From Mantis religiosa (taxonomy: Eukaryota; Arthropoda; Insecta; Mantodea; Mantidae): a stretch of DNA of 64,000 nucleotides. The stretch is from assembly GCA_030765055.1 (NCBI GenBank), contig JAUKNK010000058.1:651001-715000 (forward strand), given 5' to 3'. A program made the position numbers and the translations under genes. Shown here piece by piece: positions 1 through 10,970 of this stretch. Every line of letters begins with the position of its first letter. Position 1 is the first letter of the stretch. The notes below the pieces were generated by a model. It worked only from the letters and a program-made list of their open reading frames with translations, had not been told where the DNA came from and did not search any database.

Positions 1-257
1 ACCACTTCTCATGTCATTGATAGTAATTTCCACATCATATCTTTTAGTCAAGGATTGTTTCATACCAAAATCATGATAGGTTAGGTTAGGTAAAGTTTAG
101 TTCATTATTTTTTAAATAAGCTCAGTTTTGGTTATGTAGAGTTATGTTCAGCTTAGCTTTTTGTTTATATAATCGTACATTAGTATATAGGGAAAGGAAC
201 TAAGTGACAGCTACAGTGAGAAATCAGCTTTATTACTTGGCATTGGATATAGAAATT
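1..257. other. No gene recognised; left edge
   Basis: AT-rich sequence with no supportable ORF. Near 80-95 it has two to three TTAGG-like words, too few to call telomeric. It may be the 3' untranslated tail or flank of the minus-strand LINE that follows, but I see no poly(A) or target duplication that would fix the boundary. Confidence 0.4.
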
Positions 258-494
258 TTATTCCAAATATAACAGTACTATTGTCATTTTGATATATTTA
301 TTTATTATCCAATGTTTGATTCCTATTTTACCCAAAGGAATATAGTTTACAAATTTATGAATACAATACAATTTACAAAACCATAACAAATTCAATATCA
401 AGCTGACATACAGTAAACATAAAGATGAATCATTTAGCTTAAGAAATATTTTGTTTAAGAAAGCCATGAAATATTGATAAGTTTTGTAATTCAT
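258..494 (-). pseudogene. Possible C-terminal tail of the LINE ORF2
   Basis: Short minus-strand ORF directly downstream of the RNase H region. The first part (YKTYQYFMAFLNKI) resembles the short helical tail after the C-terminal zinc motif of these LINEs. The rest is hydrophobic and probably reads into 3' UTR. No confident family match. Confidence 0.3.
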
Positions 495-539
495 CAGAAT
501 ATTGTAAGTGGTTTTGAGAAAGTGTAACCTAAGGATTAA

Positions 540-1811
540 AGCAATAATTCAATTTCGTATCTTCCAAAACAGAAAAACGGGCAATCAAATAAAATGTGAG
601 GGAAGATGATTTCCAGAAATACAATCACCTGTGGATTTGATTTTGAATCGAAATAAGTAAGCTGAAAATTTGCAATGTCCAGTTAAGAATTGAGTGAGAA
701 CATGGTTAGGATTAACGAATTTACATTTATGTCTGTCAGAAACTGTTGAGAAATATACATCCTTAGTCAAAGCACCACAATCACTTTTGTACCAGTATTC
801 ATTCCAGTTGTTGATGATAATCTCTTTTATTGTTTGCTTCACATAAGAAATGGGGCATAGAGTGTATGTCTCTGGAAGATTTGAAGTCACAGCCCTCTTT
901 GCAAGCTCATCTACACGTTCATTTCCGGCAATCCCTAGGTGTCCTCTGACCCATTTAATACACTGATGAGAACTACATAATAATTGACTTCTTATTTCAG
1001 CTGCAATAGGTCTGCTGTTTTTCATATCTTTCAAAGCTGCAATTGCTGCTTGTGAGTCACCTTAAAGGCAATTGGTACATTGTAAGCTATTGCACCATTT
1101 CACTGCTTCACGGATTGCTAATAATTCAGCTTGAAAAACTGCACACTCCTTGGCAAGTCTGAACATAGAAGAATGGCATTCTATGGAGCGAGAGAATACC
1201 ACAAACGCACATCCTACTTTAGCATTTTTACTAAGCCATTCAGCTATCCGAGAGCCATCTGTGTAAATGGAGTACTGGTGATATTCTGCTGCACAATCTT
1301 CAAGTAGACTAGAGACAGTGGTGGCTGGATGAGGAGCTTGTTTAACTGGTTGTTCAAGTTGCAGTTGTGGCAAGGCTTGGCCATTTCTAATGTTGATATT
1401 TGCCTTATATACACCAGAAAGAAAGATGAGTTTAATATTAGCAATAATGAGTGCTGCTGGAGTGGAGATGGTGCGGTATCCTCGGATGATTCTTAAGATG
1501 TATCCACGCTGTATCTGTAATAATTTAGTTTGTGCCCATCTCTTCTGAAAAATACATTGCAATGCTCCTACACAATAGAGAACCATAGGTTCAACCGCCC
1601 CTTTATAAATTAACTTCAATAAAGAATAGTTTAGGCCCCATGTTGGTCTCGTTAAAGCACTCAGTGCGGTAAGAAGTTTACTAGCCTTCCTGGCTACATG
1701 ATCAAGATGATTTCGGAACATCAGGCATCTGTCTAAAATAACTTCTAGATACTTCAAATTATCCACTAATTTAATCTTGCTATTATTCATGTACACAGAT
1801 AATTCTTCCAA
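540..1811 (-). pseudogene. LINE ORF2, thumb, RNase H and C-terminal domain
   Basis: 1811-1062 begins in the RT thumb and ends in an RNase H domain: SIYTDGSR gives the first acidic residue and VFQAELLAI the catalytic glutamate. A frameshift near 1062 moves the next acidic motif (GDSQAA) and the rest into the ORF at 1034-585, which has WVRGHLGIAGNERVDELAKRA, the conserved end of the fold. The tail retains a cysteine/histidine pattern (CISGNHLPSHF) that looks like a decayed C-terminal zinc motif with one cysteine changed to serine. Confidence 0.8.
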
Positions 1812-1828
1812 ATTTCTTTTCTTAGTGG

Positions 1829-3174
1829 CTAGATAGCCAAAGTCTTGTTGGCATTAAAGTTCAATTTGTTAGTTGTGCCCCAGGAATGAATGATATGGAG
1901 GGCTTCATTGGCTTTCGTCTGTAACTTCTGAAAGGTAGTAGACTTAATAAGTAATAGAGCATCATCAGCATATGCGTATAACTGGCAATTTTCTGGTAAT
2001 CGTTGTGTTATTAAATCATCATATAGTAGAACCCAAAAAACTGGGCTGCAAATTGAACCTTGTGGACAGCCACGGGTCATTTGTTTGATAAGAGTTATAT
2101 TATTAATACTTGGCCACTAGGCATGGTCAAACGCACCAGATATGTCTAATGAGATAAGCAGACCTATTTGTTTTTCTCTGTGAACTTGTTGGATCCAATC
2201 AGCTACATTGCAGACGGCTAATTCTGTAGACTTCCTAGGTCTGAAGCCAAATTGAAGATCACTAATGAGATTCTTGGAATCTAGATAAAACAATATGCGA
2301 TCAATAATGAGCTTCTCTAAACACTTCCCTAAAACAGGTAATAGGCTAATGGGACGGTAAGCAGATGTTGATGTAGTGTCACTCACAGGCTTGGGAATTA
2401 TTTTTACTACAGCCGTTTTCCATCTGTCCGGAAAAACACCAGGTACTAAACCTTTGTTATAAACTTCCTTAAACAGGTAGGATGTGAAAGGTAGATATTC
2501 TTGATTATATTGGCTGAAAGTCCATCTAGACCTGTAGCTTTCCGGTCGTTAAGGTTTAAGATGACATAATCTACTTCTTTTGAAGAAAAAGGGCAATCCT
2601 CTGTGGTGGCGGGTACTGTATTAATTTCAGCACGGATTAAGCTTTGCTGATCATTATCCGACGTGTAGTCAGGGAAAAATTTATTAACCAAGGCGTCTGC
2701 AGTTTCTTTAGCAGTCATCATGTTTCCACTGTCAGTTTTCAGTGTTGTAAGTATATTATTAAAACTTTAAGGTTTTCTGGAATATTTATATGCCATACCC
2801 CATGGATTCACTTGTGTGGAACAGAAGGATTTCAAACTGTTGGCTTTCGCTTGTTTTATCATAGTGCCATATTCTGATTCTACTTTTCTGTAAATCTCTT
2901 CATATTTCACTCGGAGAACATTACACTTCGATCGTTGAAATCTACCATGACAAGCTAGGACTCTTTTCCTCATGATGGTGAGATCAGCATTCCACCAGAA
3001 ATTGTTTAAAGATGTTTGTGAAAGCTTCGGAAGATGATGTTCAGATAGTTTAATGATAATGTCCATAAACTTATTAACAAAACTATTCAGCAATTCTGGG
3101 GTATTAGCATTATGTAGCTGTTGAGTCAAGATTTCAGAATGTCGGATTGTTGATCTCTGGTAATGAGACCACAA
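1829..3174 (-). pseudogene. LINE ORF2, linker and reverse transcriptase palm
   Basis: Three broken ORFs on the minus strand. 3174-2767 is the linker between endonuclease and RT (contains NFWWNADL). 2721-2446 holds the RT entry segment (ATGLDGLSANIIK). 2386-2117 carries AYRPISLLPVLGKCLEK, then FGFRPRKST and the first catalytic-aspartate segment LISLDISGAFDHA. 2080-1829 carries the template-grip motif GCPQGSICSPVF and the active site YAYADDALLL. The catalytic residues are intact but the frame is interrupted between every block. Confidence 0.85.
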
Positions 3175-3379
3175 TACATTTTTTTGTCCGGAATTTTCTT
3201 GTTAAGTACATTCCCTGTAAATTGCCACAGGTTTTGATGGTAGGGTTAATTTTAACTTCAATAAGGGCAGAAAGGGAAGCTTTATCACTAACTGACCTGT
3301 CCGAAATTAAAGGTAATAAGTCAGAAATGCAGGCACTGATGTCTATGAAGCTTGTAGTGTCACCACATCTTTATATAGG

Positions 3380-3898
3380 TTAATGCCTTTGTTGAGGATG
3401 GTAAGACTGCTCATACAACAAAATTCGTAAAAAAAGTTTGCCCCGTTCATCAGGCTGAGGACTTGACCATGCAGAACGTTTAGCATTAATATCTCCTGTA
3501 ATTAACAAATGGTGGTCTTTCAGTTTTGCACAGTTTATTGTCAGTTCATCTATTATTTTATGAAGATCATTGTCACAGTAAATGTTACAAGTATACACAT
3601 TGAACGATTGGATACTTATGTTTATAAGAACTATATCGGGGGTAGAAAATTGTTGTAGCATGAAAATGTTTTTATAGTTTGATACAATAGCAGCACAGTG
3701 TCTTTTAGAAACGTCCAATGATTCATAAACTGTGGAGCAAAAGCCAGCCACCATATTGTCATAAGTATTAGGTTCTTGTATACAGAGAATCTGTACCTCC
3801 GAGTTTTGCGAGTGCATAAAGTTGCTGTTAATTAATAGTTCTTGTGTTGGCACAAGAGTCCTATGTAAACTGTGCTGGAAAATTGCAATTTCAGCCAT
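3380..3898 (-). pseudogene. LINE ORF2, AP-like endonuclease domain
   Basis: Endonuclease/exonuclease/phosphatase-fold domain that nicks the target DNA for target-primed reverse transcription. Visible motifs in the 172 codons are ILCIQEPN near the start (the catalytic glutamate of the QEP motif) and LLITGDINAKRSAWSS further on (the GD.NA motif). The reading frame is lost before the C-terminal SDH motif. It lies directly upstream, on the minus strand, of the RT linker. Confidence 0.8.
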
Positions 3899-3989
3899 AA
3901 TTGATTGTTGCTTTGATTAGGGCAATGATTCTCTTATAAGCTGGGCACTCGACAGAAGTTGTTGCATGGTTATGATCCGAAGGTATAAA

Positions 3990-4766
3990 ATTTTTTCTGT
4001 TGAACATTTTTCTATTAAAAGTTTTGCAGTTTAAACATTCTGAATTATTTTTGGGCAGACTGCTTTATCATGTTCCTCAGTACACTCCTGACAACATTTG
4101 GAAGACTGGCAATCAGTGGCAGCATGTCCAAAACCTAAACATTGGAAGCAAGAACTACAGGTATATAACTTTTCACCGTACAGCTACTAAAACCGATGTA
4201 AAGTTTGCCTTCACCCATCACAGCCTTGTAGATTCCCGGCGAAACCTCGATCACAGCATATTTGGTGCAACCATTCTTAGATGTCCGAACAAACAACTTT
4301 GTCAGATGTTGTGAATCATGCAGTAGGCAGTGTAGGATTATTGGGTTCTGATTCACAATGGCTTCCATTATTTCCTCTTCAGAAGGATAACCTTCTATCC
4401 CATGTATTATAACTCGAGGATTATATTTCGCTGGAATTTTGGCAGATATGCTTTTCTGGTCTTTAATTTTTTCCAAGAAAGCATGGCATTCAGGCTTACT
4501 TCTGAGTTCTATTATTACCTTTTTTTAACACCGACAGTTGTACCAGTCGAAATTGCTTTTAATAACTGTATAGTTTGTTCTGAGTCTTTCATGTCTTCAG
4601 GATTTGCGGGAGGAACTATCACTATATTTTTTGTAGTATCTTCATTAACTGCTGTAGTTTTTACTGTTTTCACTGCTGTAGCTGAAGCATAAGGTTGTCT
4701 CGGTACCTGACCACTGGTGTCCTGTGGCTTAGTAAGAACATCTTTGAAATTGTCCACAGTGCACTT
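3990..4766 (-). pseudogene. LINE ORF1, gag-like protein with CCHC knuckles
   Basis: Nucleic-acid-binding ORF1 of the minus-strand LINE. It is split over two ORFs (about 4766-4515 and 4476-4135) plus a frameshifted tail. The segment at 4476-4135 resembles the conserved domain before the zinc knuckles in gag-like ORF1 proteins (RVIIHGIEGYPSEEEIMEAI). In the next frame, near 4145-4100, is a CX2CX4HX4C knuckle (CFQCLGFGHAATDC), followed by a second, shorter CX2CX3HX4C pattern. The frameshift between body and knuckles and the LTR insertion at its 5' side make it non-functional. Confidence 0.7.
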
Positions 4767-5521
4767 TGTGGCATTATTCCTCCACTTGCAGCAGATAGGA
4801 AGCACGCAGTCTGTTTGGAAGATCCAGGTTGAGATTTAATTAGATAAGAGTCATGAGATCTGTTCTCAGGTGTAGAATTTTGGTGACAGAAGTAACATTT
4901 TATATGATTCCAATTTCATAATATATTATTTAATTGTATAATCTGGATTACAATTCACTCAAAATTTCTTTCTTAATCAGTCACTGTAAATTACCTCTAA
5001 CACATTGATAAATCCTTATTTTTAAGTTAATATTTGTGGCGATATAACGGGTCGTCTCGTTTCTCGATGATTAATCAGCCCCAAAGTTGGGAGCGATCTT
5101 TGTGATCGTCCCTGTTAGTCATTGCAGGTCGAATTGTTTCTTGATGATTGAGTTTGATATATTATTTAATTTGATTATGTAATCTAACGTCCACTCGTCA
5201 CTATTACGAATACAGAATAACTCTTTTTGAAGGTTATTAACTTTCCGTTACATTTATATTCACCGCAACATTTTTTTCACTGTCATGAAACCAGACTGAA
5301 GAACATATATCTATCTCAAGATTATTGATTTTCCATAATTATTGTTACTCCTCTATTAATTTTGATTGGCCAATGTACTGCTACGTCACCACATTACGTA
5401 ATACAATTATTACTACGGCCAATCACAGAATTACACATATATTTGTTTTTAATATTGTCATTACATGGCCTACTAAGTCATATCAGAAAACAATATTCAT
5501 ATAAAAAGTTCTAACTAAAAC
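4767..5521 (-). repeat. LTR (3' LTR) of a non-autonomous LTR element
   Basis: This 755-bp segment recurs at about 7612-8880 in the same orientation with only scattered substitutions. Shared landmarks are AGCACGCAG near the start, ATTTGTGGCG near the middle and CATAAAAAGTTCTAACT at the end. It starts with TGTGGC. It abuts the disrupted LINE ORF1 on its left. I find no clear target duplication at the outer edges, so exact ends are uncertain by several bases. Confidence 0.75.
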
Positions 5522-5906
5522 ATATTGTTATAAATGCCTTCTTCAAAATATAAGGAAAATAATCTTAACTTAAATACGTCAACAATGTGTTTCCATATAT
5601 TTTGAAGAGTGCCCCAAATTTAACAAGTTTGTTTACAACAATGAACTATAACATAAATTTTACATACATAACAAATAACAATAAGCATACATCAAATGAA
5701 ATATAATAATAAATGAACATTTAACAACTTAGCGTTACTAAAACACGTTCTTTTTAAATATATATCTTTGTTTTTATGAGTGGGGTGTGCCCCACCCCAA
5801 ATTTGCATTAAAGTATTTTTATAATTAAATTTTTTTTTTAAATTATTGAGAAAGAGCAAACATGCTATAACAATATAAAAATATTTTTTTTTTACTAACA
5901 TAACAA

Positions 5907-6227
5907 TCAGTAAATGAATATAAAATTAAAATGAAATAACTGAATTTTAACCAATTTATATACAATATATATACAAAGGAATTCTATATTCTTGTTCATG
6001 TTGGGTGATTCCCCACATAATTTTTCTAGCTGTCCTGTATCCATGACAAAGTTCACACTCGTAACTTTTGAACAGTTATGGTGATACATTTTTCTCAGTT
6101 GGGTAACCTGATCTCTGCAAGCATCCAGAACTTGGTAAACCCATCTTTTGTTTTTATGTATAATATAACGCTGTTTGAAGATTAGGTTAGTTGTGTGTTC
6201 AAATCTTTTACAAAACTTTAGCAACAT
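5907..6227 (-). CDS. Unrecognised ORF in the LTR element
   Basis: An ORF of 106 codons inside the LTR element on its coding strand. It has several Cys/His residues (MYHHNCSKV) and a basic amino-terminal half, but no domain I can name. It could be the carboxyl end of the coiled-coil protein or a chance ORF. Confidence 0.25.
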   Translation of the reverse strand: MLLKFCKRFEHTTNLIFKQRYIIHKNKRWVYQVLDACRDQVTQLRKMYHHNCSKVTSVNFVMDTGQLEKLCGESPNMNKNIEFLCIYIVYKLVKIQLFHFNFIFIY

Positions 6228-6528
6228 TATTTCGTGTGGTGTATCATAGATGTGACCACTCTGATCTTCATTGTGTATTTGTGTGTGTGTGGGAGCATTT
6301 CGTGTACATATACATTACAGTTCACATCAAAATACTGATTGTTTGAATTTACAACATACATCTTCTGATAACCATCTGTATTATAACATTCATAGGTTGG
6401 TAAATCAACATTAGTCTGTAAATTTCTTATTTCTTGGCTAACTAGTTGACTTAGTTAATTACATTGGCTATTCTGTACAAATTCTAACCTCTCTTCTTGT
6501 TCACTTGGTTAGTTATATCTTTCTCTTA

Positions 6529-7382
6529 TCAGCCTAATTGATTCACATTATCTATCTTAGCATCTAATTTGCTACTGAGTTCTGCATTCTGAATTTCTAT
6601 TTTCCTACTCAAATCTGCATTTTGATTTTCCATCTTATTATTTACATATTCTAACTTGCTACTGAGTTTTGCATTCTGATTTTCTATCTTCCTAAGATCT
6701 GCATTTTGATTTTCCATCTTATTATTTTACATCTTCTAACTTGCTACTGAGTTCTGCATTCTGATTTTCTATCTTCCTAAGATCTGCATTTTGATTTTCC
6801 ATCTTATTATTTTACATCTTCTAACTTGCTACTGAGTTCTGCATTCTGATTTTCTATCTTCCTTAGATCTGCATTTTGATTTTCCATCTTATTATTTTAC
6901 ATCTTCTAACTTGCTACTGAGTTCTGCATTCTGATTTTCTATCTTCCTTAGATCTGCATTTTGATCTTCCATCTTATTATTTACATCTTCTAACTTGCTA
7001 CTGAGTTTTGCATTCTGATTTTCTATCTTTCTAAGATCAGCATTTTGATTTTCCATCTTGTTATTTACGTCTTCTAACTTGCTACTGAGTTTTGCATTCT
7101 GATTTTCTATCTTCCTAAGATCTGCATTTTGATTTTCCATCTTATTATTTACATCTTCTAACTTGTTACCGAGTTCTGCATTCTGATTTTCTATTTTCCT
7201 AAGATCTGCATTTTGATTTTTCATCTTATTATTTACATCTTCTCACTTGCTACTGAGTTCTGCTATCATCTTCACTATTTGGTCTAAGGTACTTACATCT
7301 GGTGATTCATTAACATGTCCCTCACCCTGTGCAAGCACGTTTGCTTCATGCAACTGTACACTAAACTGCTGGCGATGATCCA
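6529..7382 (-). pseudogene. Coiled-coil repeat protein of the LTR element (gag-like)
   Basis: Starting from an ATG near 7382, the minus-strand reading runs about 45 codons to one in-frame stop and then enters a tandem repeat. The repeat unit is 84 bp, or 28 residues, such as KIENQNAELSSKLEDVNNK, with about eight units. A 28-residue unit is exactly four heptads, so repetition keeps the coiled-coil register. Three consecutive units (near 6721, 6806 and 6891) carry the same extra T, which breaks the frame. The role is probably a structural gag-like protein; no family is recognised. Confidence 0.6.
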
Positions 7383-7539
7383 TCCTTTCTGGCAATTTAC
7401 GTCTGCTTCGGAGTCTCATATATTGAAGTACCTTAACTTTCAGTTGGTCGTCTTGATTCTCTAACGATGTGTAGATAATTGTTGGAAGTTTCCTTTGACT
7501 GTTGTGTAAATTAACTTGCTACCAATTTGAAGCCCGGAA

Positions 7540-7551
7540 GTTGGGGCGCCA
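7540..7551 (-). other. Primer-binding-site-like sequence
   Basis: On the minus strand the sequence TGGCGCCCCAAC lies four bases inside the right-hand LTR start (TGTGGCG at 7556 on the plus strand). TGGCGCC is the usual opening of a PBS matching a tRNA 3' end in LTR elements. This fixes the element's orientation as minus. Confidence 0.6.
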
Positions 7552-7555
7552 AATT

Positions 7556-8880
7556 TGTGGCGTTATTTTCCAGCTTAATCTCTCTCCATCTTAATCGAGC
7601 CACACGTCCGGGAGCCAAAATTTATAGCGTTAATTCCTCTACTCGCAGCATATAGGAAGCACGCAGACTGTTTGGAAGATCCCGGTCTAGATTTGATTAA
7701 ATAAGAGTCATGAGATCTGTTCTCAGGTGTAGAATTTTGGTGACGGAAATAACATTTTATATGACTCCGATTTCGTAATATATTATTTAATTGTATAATC
7801 TGATTTACAATTCACTCGAACTTTCTTTCTTAATCAGTCACTGTAGATTACCTCCAACACATCCATAAATCCTTATTTTTAAGTTAATATTTGTGGCGGT
7901 ATAACAGGTCGTCTCGTTTCTCGATGATTAATCAGCCCCAAAGTTGGGAGCGATCTTTGTGACCATCCCTGTTAATCATTGCAGGTCGAATTGTTTCTTG
8001 ATGATTGAGTTTGATATATTATTTAATTTGATTGTATAATCTAACGTCCACTCGTCACTATTATGACTACCGAATAACTCTTTTTGAGGGTTATTAACTT
8101 TCCGTTAAAATTATATTCACCGCAACCTTTTTTTCGTCATCAAACCAGATTGAAGAACATATATCTATCTCAAGATTATTGATTTTCGGTAACTATCGTT
8201 ACTCCTCTATTAATTTTGTGATTGGCCGATTTACTGCCACGTCACCACATTACGTAATACAATTATTACTATGGCCAATCACAAAATTACACATATATTT
8301 GTTTTTAATATTGTGACTTTGTGGGTTCATGAAATGAAAAGTCCAATTGCACTACTCAAAAATGTTCTTTATTTCCACCGACTTACAGTTGAACACTTGC
8401 CAATTACACAGAATTACGTAATGCACACAATTACGATTCACCAGTTCGTCCGTTTAAGTTCCACTTGCACTCGCGATTACGTAAACTCCTCCGACTCACG
8501 TACGCAGTCCGTTCCCCCACTGGGCGCTCCTCATAGCTGTTCGTCAAGAACTGACTGACATACTGACCCAATTCACTCACGGCAGCCCTTTTTATAGGAA
8601 TATTGCCGTTCTCGAAGCCTCTAGTTTCCGTGAATAACCGCGAAGGTTCCAGATGGCAGTGGAAGGGGGGAATGGGACGGCCAGCGACAAGTGACATTTC
8701 CCTAATCATCTCCTCAGTTAGTGACTGAGATTAATGGGAGGGTGTGGCTCGGCTGCCTCTGGCCCCTTACTCAGCTGTCGTTGGTTGTGCTTTCCGCTAA
8801 TTGGGTGACAATATTGTCATTACATGGCCTACTCAGTCGTATCAGAAAACAATATTCATATAAAAAGTTCTAACTGAAAC
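7556..8880 (-). repeat. LTR (5' LTR) of the same element, interrupted
   Basis: Second copy of the 755-bp LTR, with about 60 extra bases at its inner edge (7556-7615). Within the extra segment the LTR start is written twice, as TGTGGCGTTA and then TATAGCGTTAA. The copy is split at 8313/8811 by a 497-bp solo LTR of another family. Removing that insert and one duplicated hexamer restores collinearity with 4767-5521. Confidence 0.75.
8314..8810 (-). mobile_element. Solo LTR, Gypsy-like, with 6-bp target duplication
   Basis: The segment begins TGACTTTGTGGG and ends GGGTGACA, that is TG..CA, and is flanked by ATATTG at 8308-8313 and 8811-8816. The empty site is visible at about 5447-5460 in the other LTR copy, so the insertion is defined to the base. 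Its start resembles the LTRs at 15010 and 63873 (CTTTGTGGGTTC, then TTTATTTCC), so it is a diverged relative of that family. Strand is assigned from that resemblance. Confidence 0.85.
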
Positions 8881-9769
8881 TTACCATTACAACTTCACTA
8901 TTTTAACACAGTTTCCCACCACTTCTTTTGACCCATATGATCACCATTTATAATGTTTATTTTGAGTCTATTTCCTCTATAGCGGAGCTATGAAGATTTT
9001 AGCACATCTTGGTTCACTGCCATCTTGAATTCTTATCTCTCATTTTGATATATGAACATATTTAGTTTTAGAAATTATGTAAAACTCTTTTTGCAAATAC
9101 GTAGAGTGTACAGATGACCACCCACTTTGAAAATTACATGCAGTTGTTTGCACTAGTCCAGTTATGCTCATTTAAACAAATTTAGTAAGATGACTACTGT
9201 AGTGGATCTTTATATGTCTGTATTTGGATAAGCGCTCTTGAAACTATTTTGGGTATGTTCTTGAGTATGAGGACTCACACAATAAACCTGTCGTTAACTG
9301 TCCACTACACAAAATTTTTGTCTGAAACACAGCTGTACACATTCTAGCAATCGCTCACTATTGTGCAGTGTTGTATTTTTCGTCATGCACAACAGAAATT
9401 TTGAGTAGGTTTCTACATTCTTGTCTGAAAAACCAGGGGCCCCACAATTGTACTTCCTTTTTTTCTTTTGCCTCATATTTGGCTCGCTGTTTTCAACTGT
9501 TGACCCCCTGTCCTCCAATTTGCTTTTTATTGTGGAAGCATCAGAGTAAGCAAACTTCTCTGGAGCAGAAAGGCGAGCCTAATACCTGATTCATGCTCTA
9601 GGTGTGTGTGTTGTGGTTGATGTAATGAAAGCTAGTGCATAACATAAAGCCAATACAGTATACTTATGCGTGATTTCACCAACAGATGTTTAGACTTAAC
9701 ACAAGTTTAACAATAGTTGTAAAATAAATTGCATTTCAGCAACAAGTGTTAACGTAACACCTGTGTTAT
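8881..9769. other. No gene recognised
   Basis: About 0.9 kb without a supportable gene. A minus-strand ORF at 9518-9294 has a basic Lys/Arg stretch but no recognisable domain. Confidence 0.4.
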
Positions 9770-10080
9770 CTCTTGTTGAACTATATAACCATATTTCTGT
9801 TGTTAAGTCCTTAATAATTGTAAATAGGCAAGATGGAGGGCATGAATGGAGCTTTTGATGTCAATTTGCCATATTTAAGATTGTCTAAATGGCTTTTATA
9901 TTAGAGTACGGACTAAAATAATTTTGAGGAGGTATCAGAATGGGATTTTCTATAGAGGTATAGACTGTCGAAACAAGTTGCTGTGAAGGTTATTGTGGAA
10001 ATGCAAGAGAGGTTACAACTTGCATTGAAAGGAATATGCCAATCTTGCCTTTGCTTCAAGTATTAATATCTTTGCGATTG
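9770..10080 (+). pseudogene. PIF/Harbinger-like transposase amino-terminal scrap, copy 1
   Basis: From an ATG at 9833 the plus strand reads MEGMNGAFDVNLPYLRL, then, past three stops but in one frame, FEEVSEWDF and RYRLSKQVAVKVIVEMQERL. The pattern of F..Y..F...YRLSK followed by a hydrophobic helix resembles the start of PIF/Harbinger (HARBI1-like) transposases. A related copy lies at 56034-56340. No catalytic DDE part is present. The family call rests on this short motif only. Confidence 0.5.
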
Positions 10081-10185
10081 TATAATAGTTTTAACTGGGT
10101 CTTCCGGGTAGGACCGCGTCTTTGATGTTCCTCTGGTCGACGTTTCGTAACAACTATGTGGGACTTCTTCAGGACTTCTTCCCTG
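10081..10185. other. Junction segment of unknown origin
   Basis: A short GC-richer stretch between the Harbinger-like scrap and the truncated Gypsy pol, containing GACGTTTCGTAACAACTATG. It does not continue the Gypsy reading frame. It could be the tail of another element. Confidence 0.3.
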
Positions 10186-10970
10186 ACAGCTCCATAGCAA
10201 CACAGTTCCAAGACTTCCGGAACCTTGCTTCACGGAAGAACCAACTGTTCTCTCTGCGTCTTCCCATCAGGCGATTCCCATACCCAGAACAGCACGCCGT
10301 CTCTTGTCTTCAGTTAGTCCCATTGGGTCTAGTAGGACTTGTATGTGGCGCTCCTTGGTGTGACGTCCTCCAAGGATGGTCTTGTCCATGCCTCCACTTC
10401 TCTTAAGAGTAGCCCCAAGTCTGCATCCTCCAGCTGCTCCCTCCTCAGGTCTGCATTATACCAGCAATCCGCAGGCACTGCCGTGATAACTCGGCAGCTA
10501 CGGCACGCTCCTTCTCCTCCACTCTTGTGCACTGGCCGAACTCCTCTGGGCAGGGTCTTCTGGACATTGTGTCTACGTTACCATGACTCTTCCCTCTACG
10601 ATGTTCAGAGTTGAAGTCATATTCCTGCAGCCTCTGAGGCCATGGTGCCGTCTGGCCTTCCAGGTTCCTAAGGCTGAGTAGCCAGGTTAGGGCGGAGTGG
10701 TCAGTCCTCAGGTGGAATGGCTGACCATACAGGTATTTGTGGAAAATATCCAAGGTCTTTACTACTGGCAGTAACTCTCGCTGGGTGACGCAGTAGTCCT
10801 TCTCTGCCTTGGATAGCGTCTTGCTAGTAGGCTTTCACCTGCTCATAGCTGTCCTGGATTTGCGATAGGACGCCTCGAACGCAATGGTCGCTGACGTCGG
10901 TGTCCACGATGAAAGCACCGCCTGGTTGTGGAAATCCCAAAATTGGAGCAGTGCACAGAGTCTTCTTCAG
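10186..10970 (-). pseudogene. Gypsy RNase H and downstream linker
   Basis: On the minus strand, GGAFIVDTDVSDHCVRGVLS gives the first RNase H aspartate. After a frameshift, SKAEKDYCVTQRELLPVV gives the glutamate, and FHLRTDHSALTWLLSLRN (in the ORF at 10753-10445) gives a further aspartate. The following segment (about 10532-10186) resembles the spacer leading to the integrase zinc-binding domain, but the sequence ends before that domain. Confidence 0.8.

Larger units (their letters stand above)
258..4766 (-). mobile_element. Non-LTR retrotransposon (I/R1/LOA-like group), degraded
   Basis: On the minus strand the parts lie in LINE order: gag-like ORF1 with zinc knuckles (about 4766-3990), AP-type endonuclease (3898-3380), linker and reverse transcriptase (3174-1829), thumb and RNase H (1811-585), and a C-terminal tail (494-258). 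Every module is cut by stops or frameshifts, so the copy is dead. An RNase H domain downstream of the RT and the RT motif GCPQGSICSP fit the I/LOA/R1 assemblage. I cannot choose between those clades without a tree. The 5' end is broken at 4766/4767, where an LTR element starts. Confidence 0.85.
5522..7555 (-). mobile_element. Internal region of a non-autonomous LTR retrotransposon
   Basis: About 2 kb lies between the two direct repeats, too short for pol, and no RT, protease or integrase motif was found. The minus-strand order is primer-binding-site-like sequence (7551-7540), a start codon near 7382, a coiled-coil repeat region (7280-6529) and a short unidentified ORF (6227-5907). This is the layout of a small LTR element that would depend on proteins supplied by another element. 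Confidence 0.65.

Noticed and set aside
80..95. TTAGG-like words suggesting an insect telomere repeat
   Set aside because: Only two to three units, so no array. At most weak support for an insect origin.
4767..8880. An exact target duplication for the small LTR element (ACTT on both sides)
   Set aside because: It would require an LTR end without the usual CA and does not align consistently between the two LTR copies.
9294..9518. Possible MADF/Myb-like domain on the minus strand upstream of the Harbinger-like scrap
   Set aside because: Only a basic stretch and a Gly-Ala-Pro phrase. Not enough to support the domain.
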